From: GCA-020352575 sp041635475
GTDB lineage: Bacteria; Actinomycetota; Acidimicrobiia; Spongiisociales; JAENVV01
Direction: 5' to 3'
DNA length: 14,574 bases
NCBI GenBank assembly: GCA_041635475.1
Contig: JBFKVA010000058.1
Coordinates: forward strand, 1-14,574
The notes beneath the pieces were generated by a model that did not search any database, was not told the origin of the DNA, and saw only the letters and a program-made list of their open reading frames with translations. This document shows positions 1-6,669 of the stretch, piece after piece. The translations under genes were made by a program, and so were the position numbers. How positions within the stretch are numbered: position 1 is the first letter of the stretch; every line of letters begins with the position of its first letter.

Positions 1-1452
1 GTCGACGCAGCCATCACCGCCAACGCCGTCCAGGGCGTCGTCGCCCCCGAGACGTGTGGTATCGGCGGGGATCTGTTCGCCCTCGTCCACCTCCCGGGAG
101 ATCCCACCCCGTACTGTCTCAACGCCTCCGGGTGGGCCGGTTCGAACAACATCCCCGAGGCCATCGACGGTGGCACGATGCCGCTCTTCGGGCCCCACGC
201 CGTCACCATCCCCGGGTGTGTCGCCGGATGGCACGAGCTCCACGAGCGTTTTGGGCGGCTCCCATTCCGGGACGTGATGGCCCCGGCCGTCGAGTACGCC
301 AGCGACGGCTTCTTCGTCTCCGAGGAGCTGGCCCGCACCTTGGAGGCGAGAGGACCCGACCTCGCCCACCAGGAGATCGCCGACAGCCTCCTGCCCGGTG
401 GAACGGCCCCGACCCTCGGTTCGCGCCTCCACCGCCCCGACCTGGCCGGCACGCTCGACAAGATCGCCGTTCATGGTCGCGACGCGTTCTACCACGGCCA
501 CGTCGCAGGTGAGGTGAGCCGGGCGGTGGGGAACCTCATCACCATCGATGACCTCGCGGCCTACGATCCCGAATGGGTACGTCCCCTCGGCCGCGAGCTC
601 TTCGGGCGAACCGCGTGGACGGTGCCGCCCAACTCCCGGGGATACCTCACCTTGGGAGCCCTGCGCATTCTCGAGATGGTCGACCCGTCCCCCGCCGACC
701 TCATCCACCTCCAGGTCGAGGCCTACCGGTCACTGGCTTGGGAGGCAGGCGACCTGGCGACCGACCCCGACCAGGCACCGGTGGCCGCCGAGGACCTCGT
801 CTCCGACGACCGCCTCCGAGCCACCGCCGACGCCATCTCGGCTCGGCACGCCGGGAGGTGGCCCGTCGGCGGGATTCCCCCCGGGGGAACGGCGTACTTC
901 GCGCTCGTGGACGGCGAGGGAATGGGCGTCTCACTCATCCAGTCCAACTTCCATGGCATCGGCACAACGATCGGTGCCGGGGATGCCGGGTTCATCCTCC
1001 ACAACCGGGGGGGCGGGTTCACCCTCGAATCCGGCCACCCCAATCGACTTGCTCCGGGCAAACGGCCTCTCCACACGCTCAGCCCGACGCTGTGGACCCG
1101 CGAAGGCACGCTCGAGACCGTCCTCGGGACCCGGGGAGGTCACCGCCAGCCCCAGATCCTCGTCCGCGTGGCCTGGTCCCTCTTCGCCGAGGGAGCAGAT
1201 CCCCACGTCGCCCAGGCGATCCAGCGGTGGGCGACTGACCCGTCCGGGCCGGGGGGAGGTTGGCGGCTCCAGATCGAGGAGGGCTTCGGGGAGGGCACGG
1301 TCGAAGACCTTCGGGCTCGGGGACACGAGGTGGAAACGGTGGGCACCCAAGGGGGATGGGGCCCGGTCTCGATCATCCGGATCCTCCCCGATGGTCTTCG
1401 GATGGCCGCCCCGGATCCCCGGATCCCCGTCACCGCAGCCGGGGTCACCTGA
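1..1452 (+). CDS. Gamma-glutamyltransferase family protein (5' end outside window)
   Basis: An N-terminal-nucleophile (Ntn) hydrolase of the gamma-glutamyltranspeptidase family, which hydrolyses or transfers gamma-glutamyl groups after self-cleaving into two subunits. The frame is open from base 1 and already inside the conserved N-terminal motif (VVAPETCGIGGD), so roughly 30-50 residues are missing. 483 residues are visible. The segment PGGTAYFALVD (Thr codon 889-891, residue 297 of the visible part) aligns with the TTHxSVVD motif whose first Thr is the autoprocessing nucleophile. The oxyanion-hole motif appears as GTRGG (376-380) instead of GSPGG. The Ser-Ser pair of classical enzymes is His358-Thr359 (KRPLHTLSP), as I recall for the YwrD-like branch, so the substrate may not be glutathione. 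The stop overlaps the next start by one base (TGATG), implying coupled translation with the phosphatase. Family call is firm; substrate and export are unknown because the N-terminus is not visible. Confidence 0.93.
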   Translation, partial: VDAAITANAVQGVVAPETCGIGGDLFALVHLPGDPTPYCLNASGWAGSNNIPEAIDGGTMPLFGPHAVTIPGCVAGWHELHERFGRLPFRDVMAPAVEYASDGFFVSEELARTLEARGPDLAHQEIADSLLPGGTAPTLGSRLHRPDLAGTLDKIAVHGRDAFYHGHVAGEVSRAVGNLITIDDLAAYDPEWVRPLGRELFGRTAWTVPPNSRGYLTLGALRILEMVDPSPADLIHLQVEAYRSLAWEAGDLATDPDQAPVAAEDLVSDDRLRATADAISARHAGRWPVGGIPPGGTAYFALVDGEGMGVSLIQSNFHGIGTTIGAGDAGFILHNRGGGFTLESGHPNRLAPGKRPLHTLSPTLWTREGTLETVLGTRGGHRQPQILVRVAWSLFAEGADPHVAQAIQRWATDPSGPGGGWRLQIEEGFGEGTVEDLRARGHEVETVGTQGGWGPVSIIRILPDGLRMAAPDPRIPVTAAGVT

Positions 1453-2102
1453 TGGGCGGTCACCTCCTCGTGATCCGTCACGGCGAGGCCGAGGGGAACA
1501 GCGATCACCGCTTCATCGGCCAGGCCGACGTCCCGCTGTCGGACATGGGGCGGGGCCAGGCGGACGCGGTCGGTGCCCATCTGGCCCATCGGGGCGTGAC
1601 CCGGGTCATCGCCTCCGACCTTCGCCGGGCCATCGACACCGCACTCCCCCTGGCGAACCGGCTCGGCCTTGCGGTCGAGGTCGATCCCAGGCTCCGGGAG
1701 ATCCTCAACGGGGACTGGGCCATGCACCTGCCGGAGGAGGTGAAGGCCGGGTGGCCCGATCTGTGGGCCCGCTACCAGGCGGGAGAGGACGTGCAACGGC
1801 CCAACGGCGAGCGGTGGGCCGACGTCGGCGTGCGGGTGCGGGAGGTGCTCGACGAACTCGCCGACTCACCGACGGGGGTTACGGCGATCTTCGCCCATGG
1901 CGGCCCCACCCTGTGGGCCACCTACTGGGCCCTGGGCATGCGCCTCGACGTCAGCTTGTTCCATGGTCCCCTCCACCCGGCGTCGAACGCATCGATCACG
2001 TCGATAGCGTTGCCGGGTCCCAAGCTGGAGTCCTACAACGAAACCGGGCACATCCCCTCGGACCTGGCCCCGCAGTCGGACCTCCTGCCGTTCATGCGCT
2101 AG
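1452..2102 (+). CDS. Histidine phosphatase family protein (phosphoglycerate-mutase-like)
   Basis: A 216-residue cytosolic protein of the histidine phosphatase superfamily (branch 1). The N-terminal RHG motif is at residues 9-11, with His10 the expected phosphorylated nucleophile; the second catalytic histidine is His149 in FAHGG. SDLRRAIDTA (55-64) and REIL (82-85) fit the positions of the conserved phosphate-binding Arg and acid/base Glu. Length fits the family (about 200-230). I chose the ATG that overlaps the preceding stop (TGATG), because the open frame further upstream lies inside the gamma-glutamyltransferase gene and the RHG motif normally sits within the first 10-15 residues. No clear Shine-Dalgarno sequence; translational coupling is likely. 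Substrate cannot be read from sequence: phosphosugar, alpha-ribazole phosphate and cofactor-dependent mutase roles are all possible. The gene ends four bases before the end of the opposing LLM oxidoreductase. Confidence 0.92.
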   Translation: MGGHLLVIRHGEAEGNSDHRFIGQADVPLSDMGRGQADAVGAHLAHRGVTRVIASDLRRAIDTALPLANRLGLAVEVDPRLREILNGDWAMHLPEEVKAGWPDLWARYQAGEDVQRPNGERWADVGVRVREVLDELADSPTGVTAIFAHGGPTLWATYWALGMRLDVSLFHGPLHPASNASITSIALPGPKLESYNETGHIPSDLAPQSDLLPFMR

Positions 2103-2106
2103 ACGG

Positions 2107-3126
2107 CTACCTCGTGGATGCAACGAGACGGGCGAGCTCGTCCTCTGAGAGGTGGTCGAGTTCGTTCGAGAGCGTGTAGTAGGCGACTCGATCGAGCCGA
2201 CCCTCGTAGCGACGCCTGATGGCGGCGCCCAGTTCGTCGATCGGGGCGACGACGGCGAACTTCTCGACGACCTCGTCCTCGATGACATCTGCCATCTCGA
2301 TCCACTTCCCACGCTTGCTCATGGCCGTCAGCGTGGGGCCGAAGTCCCAACCCTCGATGTCCAGCACACCACGGTAGGCGGGCGTCGACGCGTAGAACGC
2401 GATCTGCTGCTTGACCGCCTGCCTGGACACGGCCATCTCGGCTTCGTCACGGCCGGTGACACAGAACGCGGCGGACACGAACTCGATCTCCTCGAGCGGG
2501 CGCCCGGCTTGGTCGGCACCGGCACGCACACTCGGGATGACGAACTCGTCGAGGTACTTCTCGGTGTGGAACGCGTGCACGTGGATGCCGTCGCAGTGCG
2601 TTCCGACGAGGCGGCAGTTGAACGGCCCCACGGCCGAGATGTACACCTTGGGAGGGTCGAACGGGATCGGCCCGGGATCGAAGAACGGGGTCATGAGGCT
2701 GAACTGGTAGAAGTCGCCGTCGTAGCGCAGCGCCTCGCCTCGCTGCCAGGTCGCCCAGATGGCGCGCATCGCTTCGATGTACTCCCGCATGCGGGGTCCC
2801 GGCGAATCCCACACGGTCGAGAATCGTCGCGTGATGTGTGCCCTGATCTGGGTACCGAGGCCGAGCAGGAACCGCCCTTCGCTCTGGGCCTGGAGATCCC
2901 AGGCGATCATGGCCGTCGTCATCGGCGAGCGGGGGAACGCCACGGCGATTGCCGTCCCGAACTCCAGCCCCGGACCGCTCGGGATGCCCGCGGCCAGCTG
3001 TAGGTAGGGGTCATGGGCCGTCTCCACCGAGAACACGCCATCGAACCCGATCCGCGCGGCCCGGGCCACGGCCCTGGGTGCGTCGGCAGGCCCCGTGGTC
3101 GAGGACATCACATGGTCGACCTTCAT
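2107..3126 (-). CDS. LLM-class F420-dependent oxidoreductase (first of two)
   Basis: A 339-residue flavin/deazaflavin oxidoreductase with a luciferase-like monooxygenase TIM barrel, expected to use reduced F420 for hydride transfer. Family features: the N-terminal strand and helix with GFDGVFSVETAHDPY, the GLEFGTAIAVAFPRSP strand, and SEGRFLLGLGTQIRAH followed by MREYIEAMRAIW. The last block strongly resembles the actinobacterial group named after MSMEG_2256 (TIGR03617, from memory). No cysteine or metal motif is expected in this family. The start is the ATG at 3126 because GGAGGA lies four bases upstream; an in-frame TTG at 3138 would place that Shine-Dalgarno sequence inside the gene. It stands alone on the minus strand, tail to tail with the phosphatase and divergent from a small membrane-protein gene. 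Substrate unknown. Confidence 0.93.
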   Translation of the reverse strand: MKVDHVMSSTTGPADAPRAVARAARIGFDGVFSVETAHDPYLQLAAGIPSGPGLEFGTAIAVAFPRSPMTTAMIAWDLQAQSEGRFLLGLGTQIRAHITRRFSTVWDSPGPRMREYIEAMRAIWATWQRGEALRYDGDFYQFSLMTPFFDPGPIPFDPPKVYISAVGPFNCRLVGTHCDGIHVHAFHTEKYLDEFVIPSVRAGADQAGRPLEEIEFVSAAFCVTGRDEAEMAVSRQAVKQQIAFYASTPAYRGVLDIEGWDFGPTLTAMSKRGKWIEMADVIEDEVVEKFAVVAPIDELGAAIRRRYEGRLDRVAYYTLSNELDHLSEDELARLVASTR

Positions 3127-3130
3127 GTCT

Positions 3131-3136
3131 TCCTCC
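3131..3136 (-). promoter_or_regulatory. Shine-Dalgarno sequence of the first LLM oxidoreductase
   Basis: GGAGGA read on the minus strand, four bases before the ATG at 3126. It decides the start against the in-frame TTG at 3138, which would lie upstream of it. Confidence 0.8.
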
Positions 3137-3144
3137 AAAGCGGC

Positions 3145-3174
3145 TTGCGGGGTGTGCGTCGATGAACCTAACGT
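3145..3174 (+). promoter_or_regulatory. Putative promoter of the small membrane-protein gene
   Basis: TTGCGG (3145-3150), 18 bases of spacer, then TAACGT (3169-3174). This resembles a housekeeping-sigma promoter and would start transcription near 3181, about 35 bases before the ATG. Predicted by eye only. Confidence 0.35.
3165..3170 (-). promoter_or_regulatory. Putative -10 element (TAGGTT) of the first LLM oxidoreductase
   Basis: TAGGTT on the minus strand fits the actinobacterial TANNNT -10 pattern and would give a 5' untranslated region of about 30 bases that includes the Shine-Dalgarno sequence. The same hexamer lies before the acyl-CoA dehydrogenase and the ABM gene. No convincing -35 element was seen. 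It overlaps the putative -10 of the divergent small gene by two bases. Confidence 0.4.
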
Positions 3175-3215
3175 TGTGTCCTTGGCCCCGCGCCAGCGGG
3201 CCCCGTCGATCGGGC

Positions 3216-3434
3216 ATGGGCATGCGACGACACCCCAAACTCATGGCGTTCATCATGTGGTTGGTGATGGCAGCCATCACCGTCGCCGGCTTCGCCGCGT
3301 TCGAAGCGTCGCACGATGTCCCGCCAACGACGACCACCATCGACGACGTGGCGGATGTGCTCTCCATCGTCGGTGGCGTTGGTCGCGCCTCAGCCACGGT
3401 GGCACCGGCCCAGGCGCCCGGCTCGGCCGGGTAG
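3216..3434 (+). CDS. Small single-pass membrane protein, unknown function
   Basis: A 72-residue protein I do not recognise. After a short basic N-terminus (MGMRRHPK) there is one hydrophobic helix, about residues 9-29, then a polar tail with a Thr run (PPTTTTIDD) and an Ala/Gly/Pro-rich end. By the positive-inside rule the tail would be extracytoplasmic; an uncleaved anchor is more likely than a signal peptide because no clear AxA site follows. Most third codon positions are G or C, as in neighbouring genes, which supports coding. Start is uncertain: ATG 3216 or ATG 3222, neither with a Shine-Dalgarno sequence. It lies between the divergent LLM oxidoreductase and the membrane-anchored HhH protein. 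Its TAG stop forms the first half of a TAGCCT -10-like hexamer. Confidence 0.5.
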   Translation: MGMRRHPKLMAFIMWLVMAAITVAGFAAFEASHDVPPTTTTIDDVADVLSIVGGVGRASATVAPAQAPGSAG

Positions 3435-3437
3435 CCT
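3432..3437 (+). promoter_or_regulatory. Putative -10 element (TAGCCT) of a leaderless transcript at 3445
   Basis: TAGCCT is seven bases before a GTG at 3445, the spacing seen for leaderless transcripts in actinobacteria, where transcription begins at the start codon. It would drive the leader ORF, the HhH gene and perhaps rlmN. The hexamer contains the stop codon of the preceding small gene. Confidence 0.4.
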
Positions 3438-3444
3438 TCGACGA

Positions 3445-3540
3445 GTGTCTCGACCGCAACGCTCCGCAGCCGTTCTCCCCCGTCGGTTGTCCGCCCTGGG
3501 CGGACGTCGGCCGTGGGAAAACCCAAGGATCCGCTCGTGA
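3445..3540 (+). CDS. Possible 31-residue leader ORF upstream of the HhH gene
   Basis: A short frame beginning with GTG seven bases after a TAGCCT -10-like hexamer, so it could be read from a leaderless mRNA. It encodes an Arg-rich 31-residue peptide with no recognisable domain. About two thirds of its third positions are G or C, lower than in neighbouring genes, so the peptide itself may not matter. Its TGA (3538-3540) overlaps the preferred GTG start of the HhH gene (3537-3539) in a GTGA junction, typical of translational coupling. Two short inverted repeats lie inside it. Either a real leader peptide that sets translation of the next gene, or simply a 5' untranslated region with a chance frame. 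Confidence 0.25.
   Translation: MSRPQRSAAVLPRRLSALGGRRPWENPRIRS
3489..3505 (+). promoter_or_regulatory. Perfect inverted repeat in the leader of the HhH gene
   Basis: GTCCGCCCTGGGCGGAC is an 8-base perfect inverted repeat around one central base; as RNA it would fold to a 6-8 base-pair GC stem. A second, weaker palindrome, TGGGAAAACCCA, lies at 3514-3525 and overlaps the first base of the Shine-Dalgarno sequence AAGGA (3525-3529). There is no T-run after the first, so an intrinsic terminator is unlikely; a structured leader or a binding site for a dimeric regulator fits better. Confidence 0.35.
3525..3529 (+). promoter_or_regulatory. Shine-Dalgarno sequence of the HhH gene
   Basis: AAGGA, seven bases before the GTG at 3537. 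It favours that start over the in-frame GTG at 3513, which has no such sequence before it. Confidence 0.55.
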
Positions 3541-3872
3541 GGGCCGTGGCGAGGCTCATCCGGACGATCACGACAATCGGCGGGGTTGCCCTGCTGCTGT
3601 GGCTGATGCGCGACCGGATGGTGAGGCTCCCCGTGGCATCGGGAGAGCGCGTCCCCGTCTTCCGCACGGCACCCCCCGACCACGAACCGCCCGCACCCGA
3701 CGTGACCGCGGTGGTCGGGATCGGACCCGTCTACGCCGAGCGCCTCGCCCAAGCCGGTATCCGCACGGTGGCGGATCTCGTGGCGTCGGACGCCGACGCC
3801 CTCGCCGCCGCGGCCGGGGTCGGACCCTCGGTGGCCGCGGCGTGGCTCGAACGGGCCGTGGAAGACCACTGA
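3537..3872 (+). CDS. Membrane-anchored helix-hairpin-helix domain protein
   Basis: A 111-residue protein with one transmembrane helix near the N-terminus (about residues 7-25, TITTIGGVALLLWLM), a Pro-rich polar linker, then a C-terminal helix-hairpin-helix domain of about 55 residues. The domain shows two GIG/GVG hairpins: VVGIGPVYAERLAQAGI and AAGVGPSVAAAWLERA, resembling the DUF4332/HhH_5 type. HhH domains usually bind DNA backbone without sequence preference or mediate protein contacts. The flanking positive residues (RAVARLIR before, RDRMVR after) do not settle orientation. I chose GTG 3537 because AAGGA precedes it and it overlaps the leader ORF stop; GTG 3513 would add eight residues. 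It ends 19 bases before rlmN. Biological role unknown. Confidence 0.75.
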   Translation: MRAVARLIRTITTIGGVALLLWLMRDRMVRLPVASGERVPVFRTAPPDHEPPAPDVTAVVGIGPVYAERLAQAGIRTVADLVASDADALAAAAGVGPSVAAAWLERAVEDH

Positions 3873-3878
3873 GCCGGG

Positions 3879-3884
3879 TACCCT
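3879..3884 (+). promoter_or_regulatory. Putative leaderless -10 element (TACCCT) before rlmN
   Basis: TACCCT is seven bases before the GTG start at 3892 and no Shine-Dalgarno sequence is present. This fits a leaderless rlmN transcript; read-through from the HhH gene is also possible. Confidence 0.45.
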
Positions 3885-3891
3885 CGCCGGG

Positions 3892-4950
3892 GTGTCCGCC
3901 ACTCATCTGTCTCCGCCGGCTCGTCGCGGGCCGTATCTCACGGCCCCCGAACGACTCGGCACACTCGTCGGCGGCCCTGCGTACCGGGCTCGCCAGGTCT
4001 GCGACTGGCTGTACCGCACCCCGGTCAAGCGCAGCGAGTTGATGACCAACCTCCCGGCGACGCTGCGGGAACGCTTCTCAGACGATCTGTGGCCCTTCAA
4101 GGTGGAGGCGGTGCACGTGGGCGACGCCGGCGCCACGAAGAAGTGGCTCTTCCGTCTCCCCGACGGGCCCGCCATCGAGGCGGTGCTCATGGGCTACCCG
4201 GACAGGACGACCCTGTGCATCTCGTCGCAAGCCGGATGTGCCCTGGCCTGCACGTTCTGTGCCACCGGCCAGTACGGCTTCGAACGGCACCTTGACGCCG
4301 GGGAGATCGTCGCCCAGCTGCAGTGGGCCGAAGCCGATCTGGCTGAGGTACCACTCCCGGGGGCGCCCGACCACGTCACGAACCTGGTGTTCATGGGGAT
4401 GGGTGAGCCCCTGGCCAACTACGGCCGGGTTCGGGAGGCCCTGAGACGCATCATCGAGGTGAAGGGGATGTCGCCTCGACGGATCACGGTGAGCACCGTC
4501 GGAATCGTGCCTGGGATGCGCAAGCTGGCCAGCGAACCCTGGAAGGTGAACCTGGCGGTGAGCCTCCACGCCGCCGACGACATCACGCGCAGCCGGCTCG
4601 TCCCAATCAATGCTCGATATCCGCTGGCGGAGGTCGAGTCCGCGGCGGACGGCTACTTCACCGCGACCGGCCGGCGGGTCTCGATCGAGTGGACCCTCAT
4701 CGCCGGCGTCAACGACACTCGGGAACAGGCCGAGCTCCTGGCACCGATCGCCCACCGCCTCGGGGCACACGTCAACCTCATCCCGATGAACCCGACGCCC
4801 CTCACCGAGGATCGCCCCAGTACCGACGCCCACGTGCGCAGGTTCTACGCGTGGCTGACGGACCTGGGCGTCAATGCCACGGTCCGGGTGATCCGGGGCC
4901 GTGACATCGACGCCGCCTGCGGTCAGCTGCGCGCCACTGCCGAAGCCTGA
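3892..4950 (+). CDS. rlmN: Dual-specificity RNA methyltransferase RlmN
   Basis: A radical-SAM enzyme that methylates C2 of adenosine 2503 in 23S rRNA and of adenosine 37 in some tRNAs, tuning peptidyl-transfer and decoding fidelity. The 352-residue length is normal. The iron-sulfur motif CxxxCxxC is at Cys116, Cys120, Cys123 (QAGCALACTFCATG). The two catalytic cysteines are present: Cys109 (TLCISSQ), matching E. coli Cys118, and Cys343 (DIDAACGQL), matching the methyl-carrying Cys355. MGMGEPL and ITVSTVGI, the SAM-binding parts, are intact, as is AVSLHAADD. It should therefore be fully active. GTG is the only sensible start; there is no Shine-Dalgarno sequence, but a TACCCT lies seven bases upstream. 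It ends six bases from the end of the converging DUF885 gene. Confidence 0.97.
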   Translation: MSATHLSPPARRGPYLTAPERLGTLVGGPAYRARQVCDWLYRTPVKRSELMTNLPATLRERFSDDLWPFKVEAVHVGDAGATKKWLFRLPDGPAIEAVLMGYPDRTTLCISSQAGCALACTFCATGQYGFERHLDAGEIVAQLQWAEADLAEVPLPGAPDHVTNLVFMGMGEPLANYGRVREALRRIIEVKGMSPRRITVSTVGIVPGMRKLASEPWKVNLAVSLHAADDITRSRLVPINARYPLAEVESAADGYFTATGRRVSIEWTLIAGVNDTREQAELLAPIAHRLGAHVNLIPMNPTPLTEDRPSTDAHVRRFYAWLTDLGVNATVRVIRGRDIDAACGQLRATAEA

Positions 4951-4956
4951 CCCGCG

Positions 4957-6603
4957 CTAGCCGAGCACAAGCTCACGAAGGTGATCGAGTCCGACGGGCC
5001 CGGAGCCGACGACCCGGGCGTGGAACTCCTTGAGGGTGGCCCCGGGCCGTCGCATGAACTCCGCCCGGAGCTCCAGGATCGCCCGCTCGCCCACCTTGTA
5101 GCTGATCGCCTGGCCCGGCCACCCGAGGTAGCGGGTCACCTCCGAGTCGGCGTACGCCGGCTCCAGGTAGGCGTACGACCGGAGGAGGGATACCGCCGTC
5201 TCGTACGTCCAAGCCTCACCGGGGCGGAACGGAGCATCGTCGGGGATGGGCACGCCGCAGTGGATGCCGATGTCGATGGCAACCCGGCACGCCCGATGTA
5301 TCTGGTTGACACGCAGGCAGAGTTCGAACTCGGGGGCGTCGTAGAACCCGAGTTCCCCCATGAGCTGCTCGGCGTAGAGGGCCCACCCCTCCCCGTAGCC
5401 CGGGTACCACACCGCGAGACGGTGGAACCTGGAGAGTTTGTCGGCCAGGTAGGTGGCCATCGCGATCTGGTAGTGGTGCCCGGGGAACCCCTCGTGGTAC
5501 GCGGTCGAGATCTCGTCGAAGAGCGGGAACACCGCCTTGTCGCCGGGCGAGTACCAGACCGTGCCCGGCCGGGAGAGATCCTCGCTGGGACTCGTGTAGT
5601 GGGCGCCGAGTGCACCCCCGGGGGGTGACAGGCGGACGTCGAGTGGCTTGACCTCGTCGGGCACGTCGAAGTGGACGCCGTCGAGGCGGGCCACGGCGTC
5701 GCGTTGGACCTGGGTCATGGTGGCGAGGAACGCCTCGGGGTTGGGAGCGGCTCGGCGCGGGTCGGTGCGGAGCAGTTCCATGACCTCGTCAAGGTCCCGG
5801 CCGGGGAAGCCGGCAGCGGCCAGTGACTCCATTTCCTTTCGCAGCCGCCCGATCTCGTGCCAGCCCCATTGGTAGGTGTCTGCCAGGTCGATGTCGGCCA
5901 GGAGATACCGGCGGGTGGCAAAGCGATAGCGTTCCTCCCCTACTGGGTCGGACTCCGTCGCGTCGGGCCGGTAGGTCTCGGCGAGGTAGTCGGCGAACGC
6001 CGAATAGGCGTCCGAAGCCCGGGTCGCCCCCTGGTGCAACTGCGCCCGAAGTGTGGTCGGGACGTCGCCGGCCATGGCAACGAGAGCCTCGAAGTACCCG
6101 GCGGCGTAGGCCCGACACTCCTTGGTGACCGCGTCCACCTGCCGAGTCGGGGCGGTGGTGCCGGAGCTGCGCCCCACGTCCAGCAGGCGGCGGTACTCCC
6201 CCAGCGGCTCGTCGATGGTCGTGAGCCGAGCTGCGATCGCCTCCCAGTCCTCTGGGGTCTGCTTGGGCATGATGTCGAACACCGTGCGGAAGCTCTGGGC
6301 CGGCGAGTGGATCGAGTTGAGGTCCCGATACGGTTCACCACGATCGATGATCGTTGTCATCAGTTCCGCGGCCTCCAGTGCCACGCGTCGCGCCAGCGTG
6401 TCCCAACGGTCGCCCGGGGTGGGGAGCCCGTTGATCTCGGCGGTGGCCCTTTCGGCAAGTCGGCGGAGGTCGTCGAGGCCGGCCTGGCCCTGGTCGCCCC
6501 ACAGGTGGTCGTAGCCGGCCACGCCCATCGTCGTCGCCAGCACGGGACTCACCTCACACAGGTCGTCGACGAGGCGGTCGGAGATCTCGAAGATGTCGCG
6601 CAC
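4957..6603 (-). CDS. DUF885 family protein, probable zinc metallopeptidase
   Basis: A 548-residue protein of the DUF885 family, taken to be helical, gluzincin-like metallopeptidases. The diagnostic motif HEGFPGHH is at residues 370-377: His370 and Glu371 with His376/His377 as likely metal ligands and catalytic glutamate, the usual DUF885 form of HExxH-like sites. Other family blocks are YTSPSEDLSRPGTVWYSPGD, GEGWALYAEQLMGELGFY and a C-terminal YLGWPGQAISYKVGERAILELR. No signal peptide or membrane helix, so cytosolic. The frame is open to 6792, but the start is placed at GTG 6603 because AGGAG lies five bases before it, family similarity begins there (IFEISDRLVDDL) and the extension would run into the divergent ABM gene. 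Substrate unknown; some relatives act on peptides or amino-acid conjugates. Confidence 0.9.
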   Translation of the reverse strand: MRDIFEISDRLVDDLCEVSPVLATTMGVAGYDHLWGDQGQAGLDDLRRLAERATAEINGLPTPGDRWDTLARRVALEAAELMTTIIDRGEPYRDLNSIHSPAQSFRTVFDIMPKQTPEDWEAIAARLTTIDEPLGEYRRLLDVGRSSGTTAPTRQVDAVTKECRAYAAGYFEALVAMAGDVPTTLRAQLHQGATRASDAYSAFADYLAETYRPDATESDPVGEERYRFATRRYLLADIDLADTYQWGWHEIGRLRKEMESLAAAGFPGRDLDEVMELLRTDPRRAAPNPEAFLATMTQVQRDAVARLDGVHFDVPDEVKPLDVRLSPPGGALGAHYTSPSEDLSRPGTVWYSPGDKAVFPLFDEISTAYHEGFPGHHYQIAMATYLADKLSRFHRLAVWYPGYGEGWALYAEQLMGELGFYDAPEFELCLRVNQIHRACRVAIDIGIHCGVPIPDDAPFRPGEAWTYETAVSLLRSYAYLEPAYADSEVTRYLGWPGQAISYKVGERAILELRAEFMRRPGATLKEFHARVVGSGPVGLDHLRELVLG

Positions 6604-6608
6604 ACACG

Positions 6609-6613
6609 CTCCT
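6609..6613 (-). promoter_or_regulatory. Shine-Dalgarno sequence of the DUF885 gene
   Basis: AGGAG on the minus strand, five bases before GTG 6603; this fixes the start well inside the longer open frame. Confidence 0.7.
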
Positions 6614-6629
6614 GGATGGTGGGCCCCGC

Positions 6630-6657
6630 AGCGTAGGTAGGTTCGGGGCACACCCAA
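6630..6657 (-). promoter_or_regulatory. Putative promoter of the DUF885 gene
   Basis: On the minus strand TTGGGT (6657-6652), a 16-base spacer, then TACGCT (6635-6630). Transcription would start near 6623, about 20 bases before the GTG. It overlaps the ABM promoter region on the other strand. Confidence 0.3.
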
Positions 6658-6662
6658 AGGAG
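6638..6662 (+). promoter_or_regulatory. Putative -10 element and Shine-Dalgarno sequence of the ABM gene
   Basis: TAGGTT at 6638-6643 (with a second TAGGT just before it) as a possible -10, and AAAGGAG at 6656-6662, seven bases before the ATG at 6670. The Shine-Dalgarno sequence is firm; the -10 is only a pattern match. Confidence 0.5.
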
Positions 6663-6669
6663 CCCACCG

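Noticed and set aside
548..2179. A 543-codon plus-strand frame across the gamma-glutamyltransferase and phosphatase
   Set aside because: Ser/Arg/Pro-rich translation without any domain, out of frame with two recognisable genes.
2152..3003. A 283-codon plus-strand frame opposite the first LLM oxidoreductase
   Set aside because: Antisense shadow of a conserved gene; no recognisable motif.
3489..3505. Palindrome read as an intrinsic terminator of the small membrane gene
   Set aside because: No T-run follows on either strand, and it lies within the leader of the next gene.
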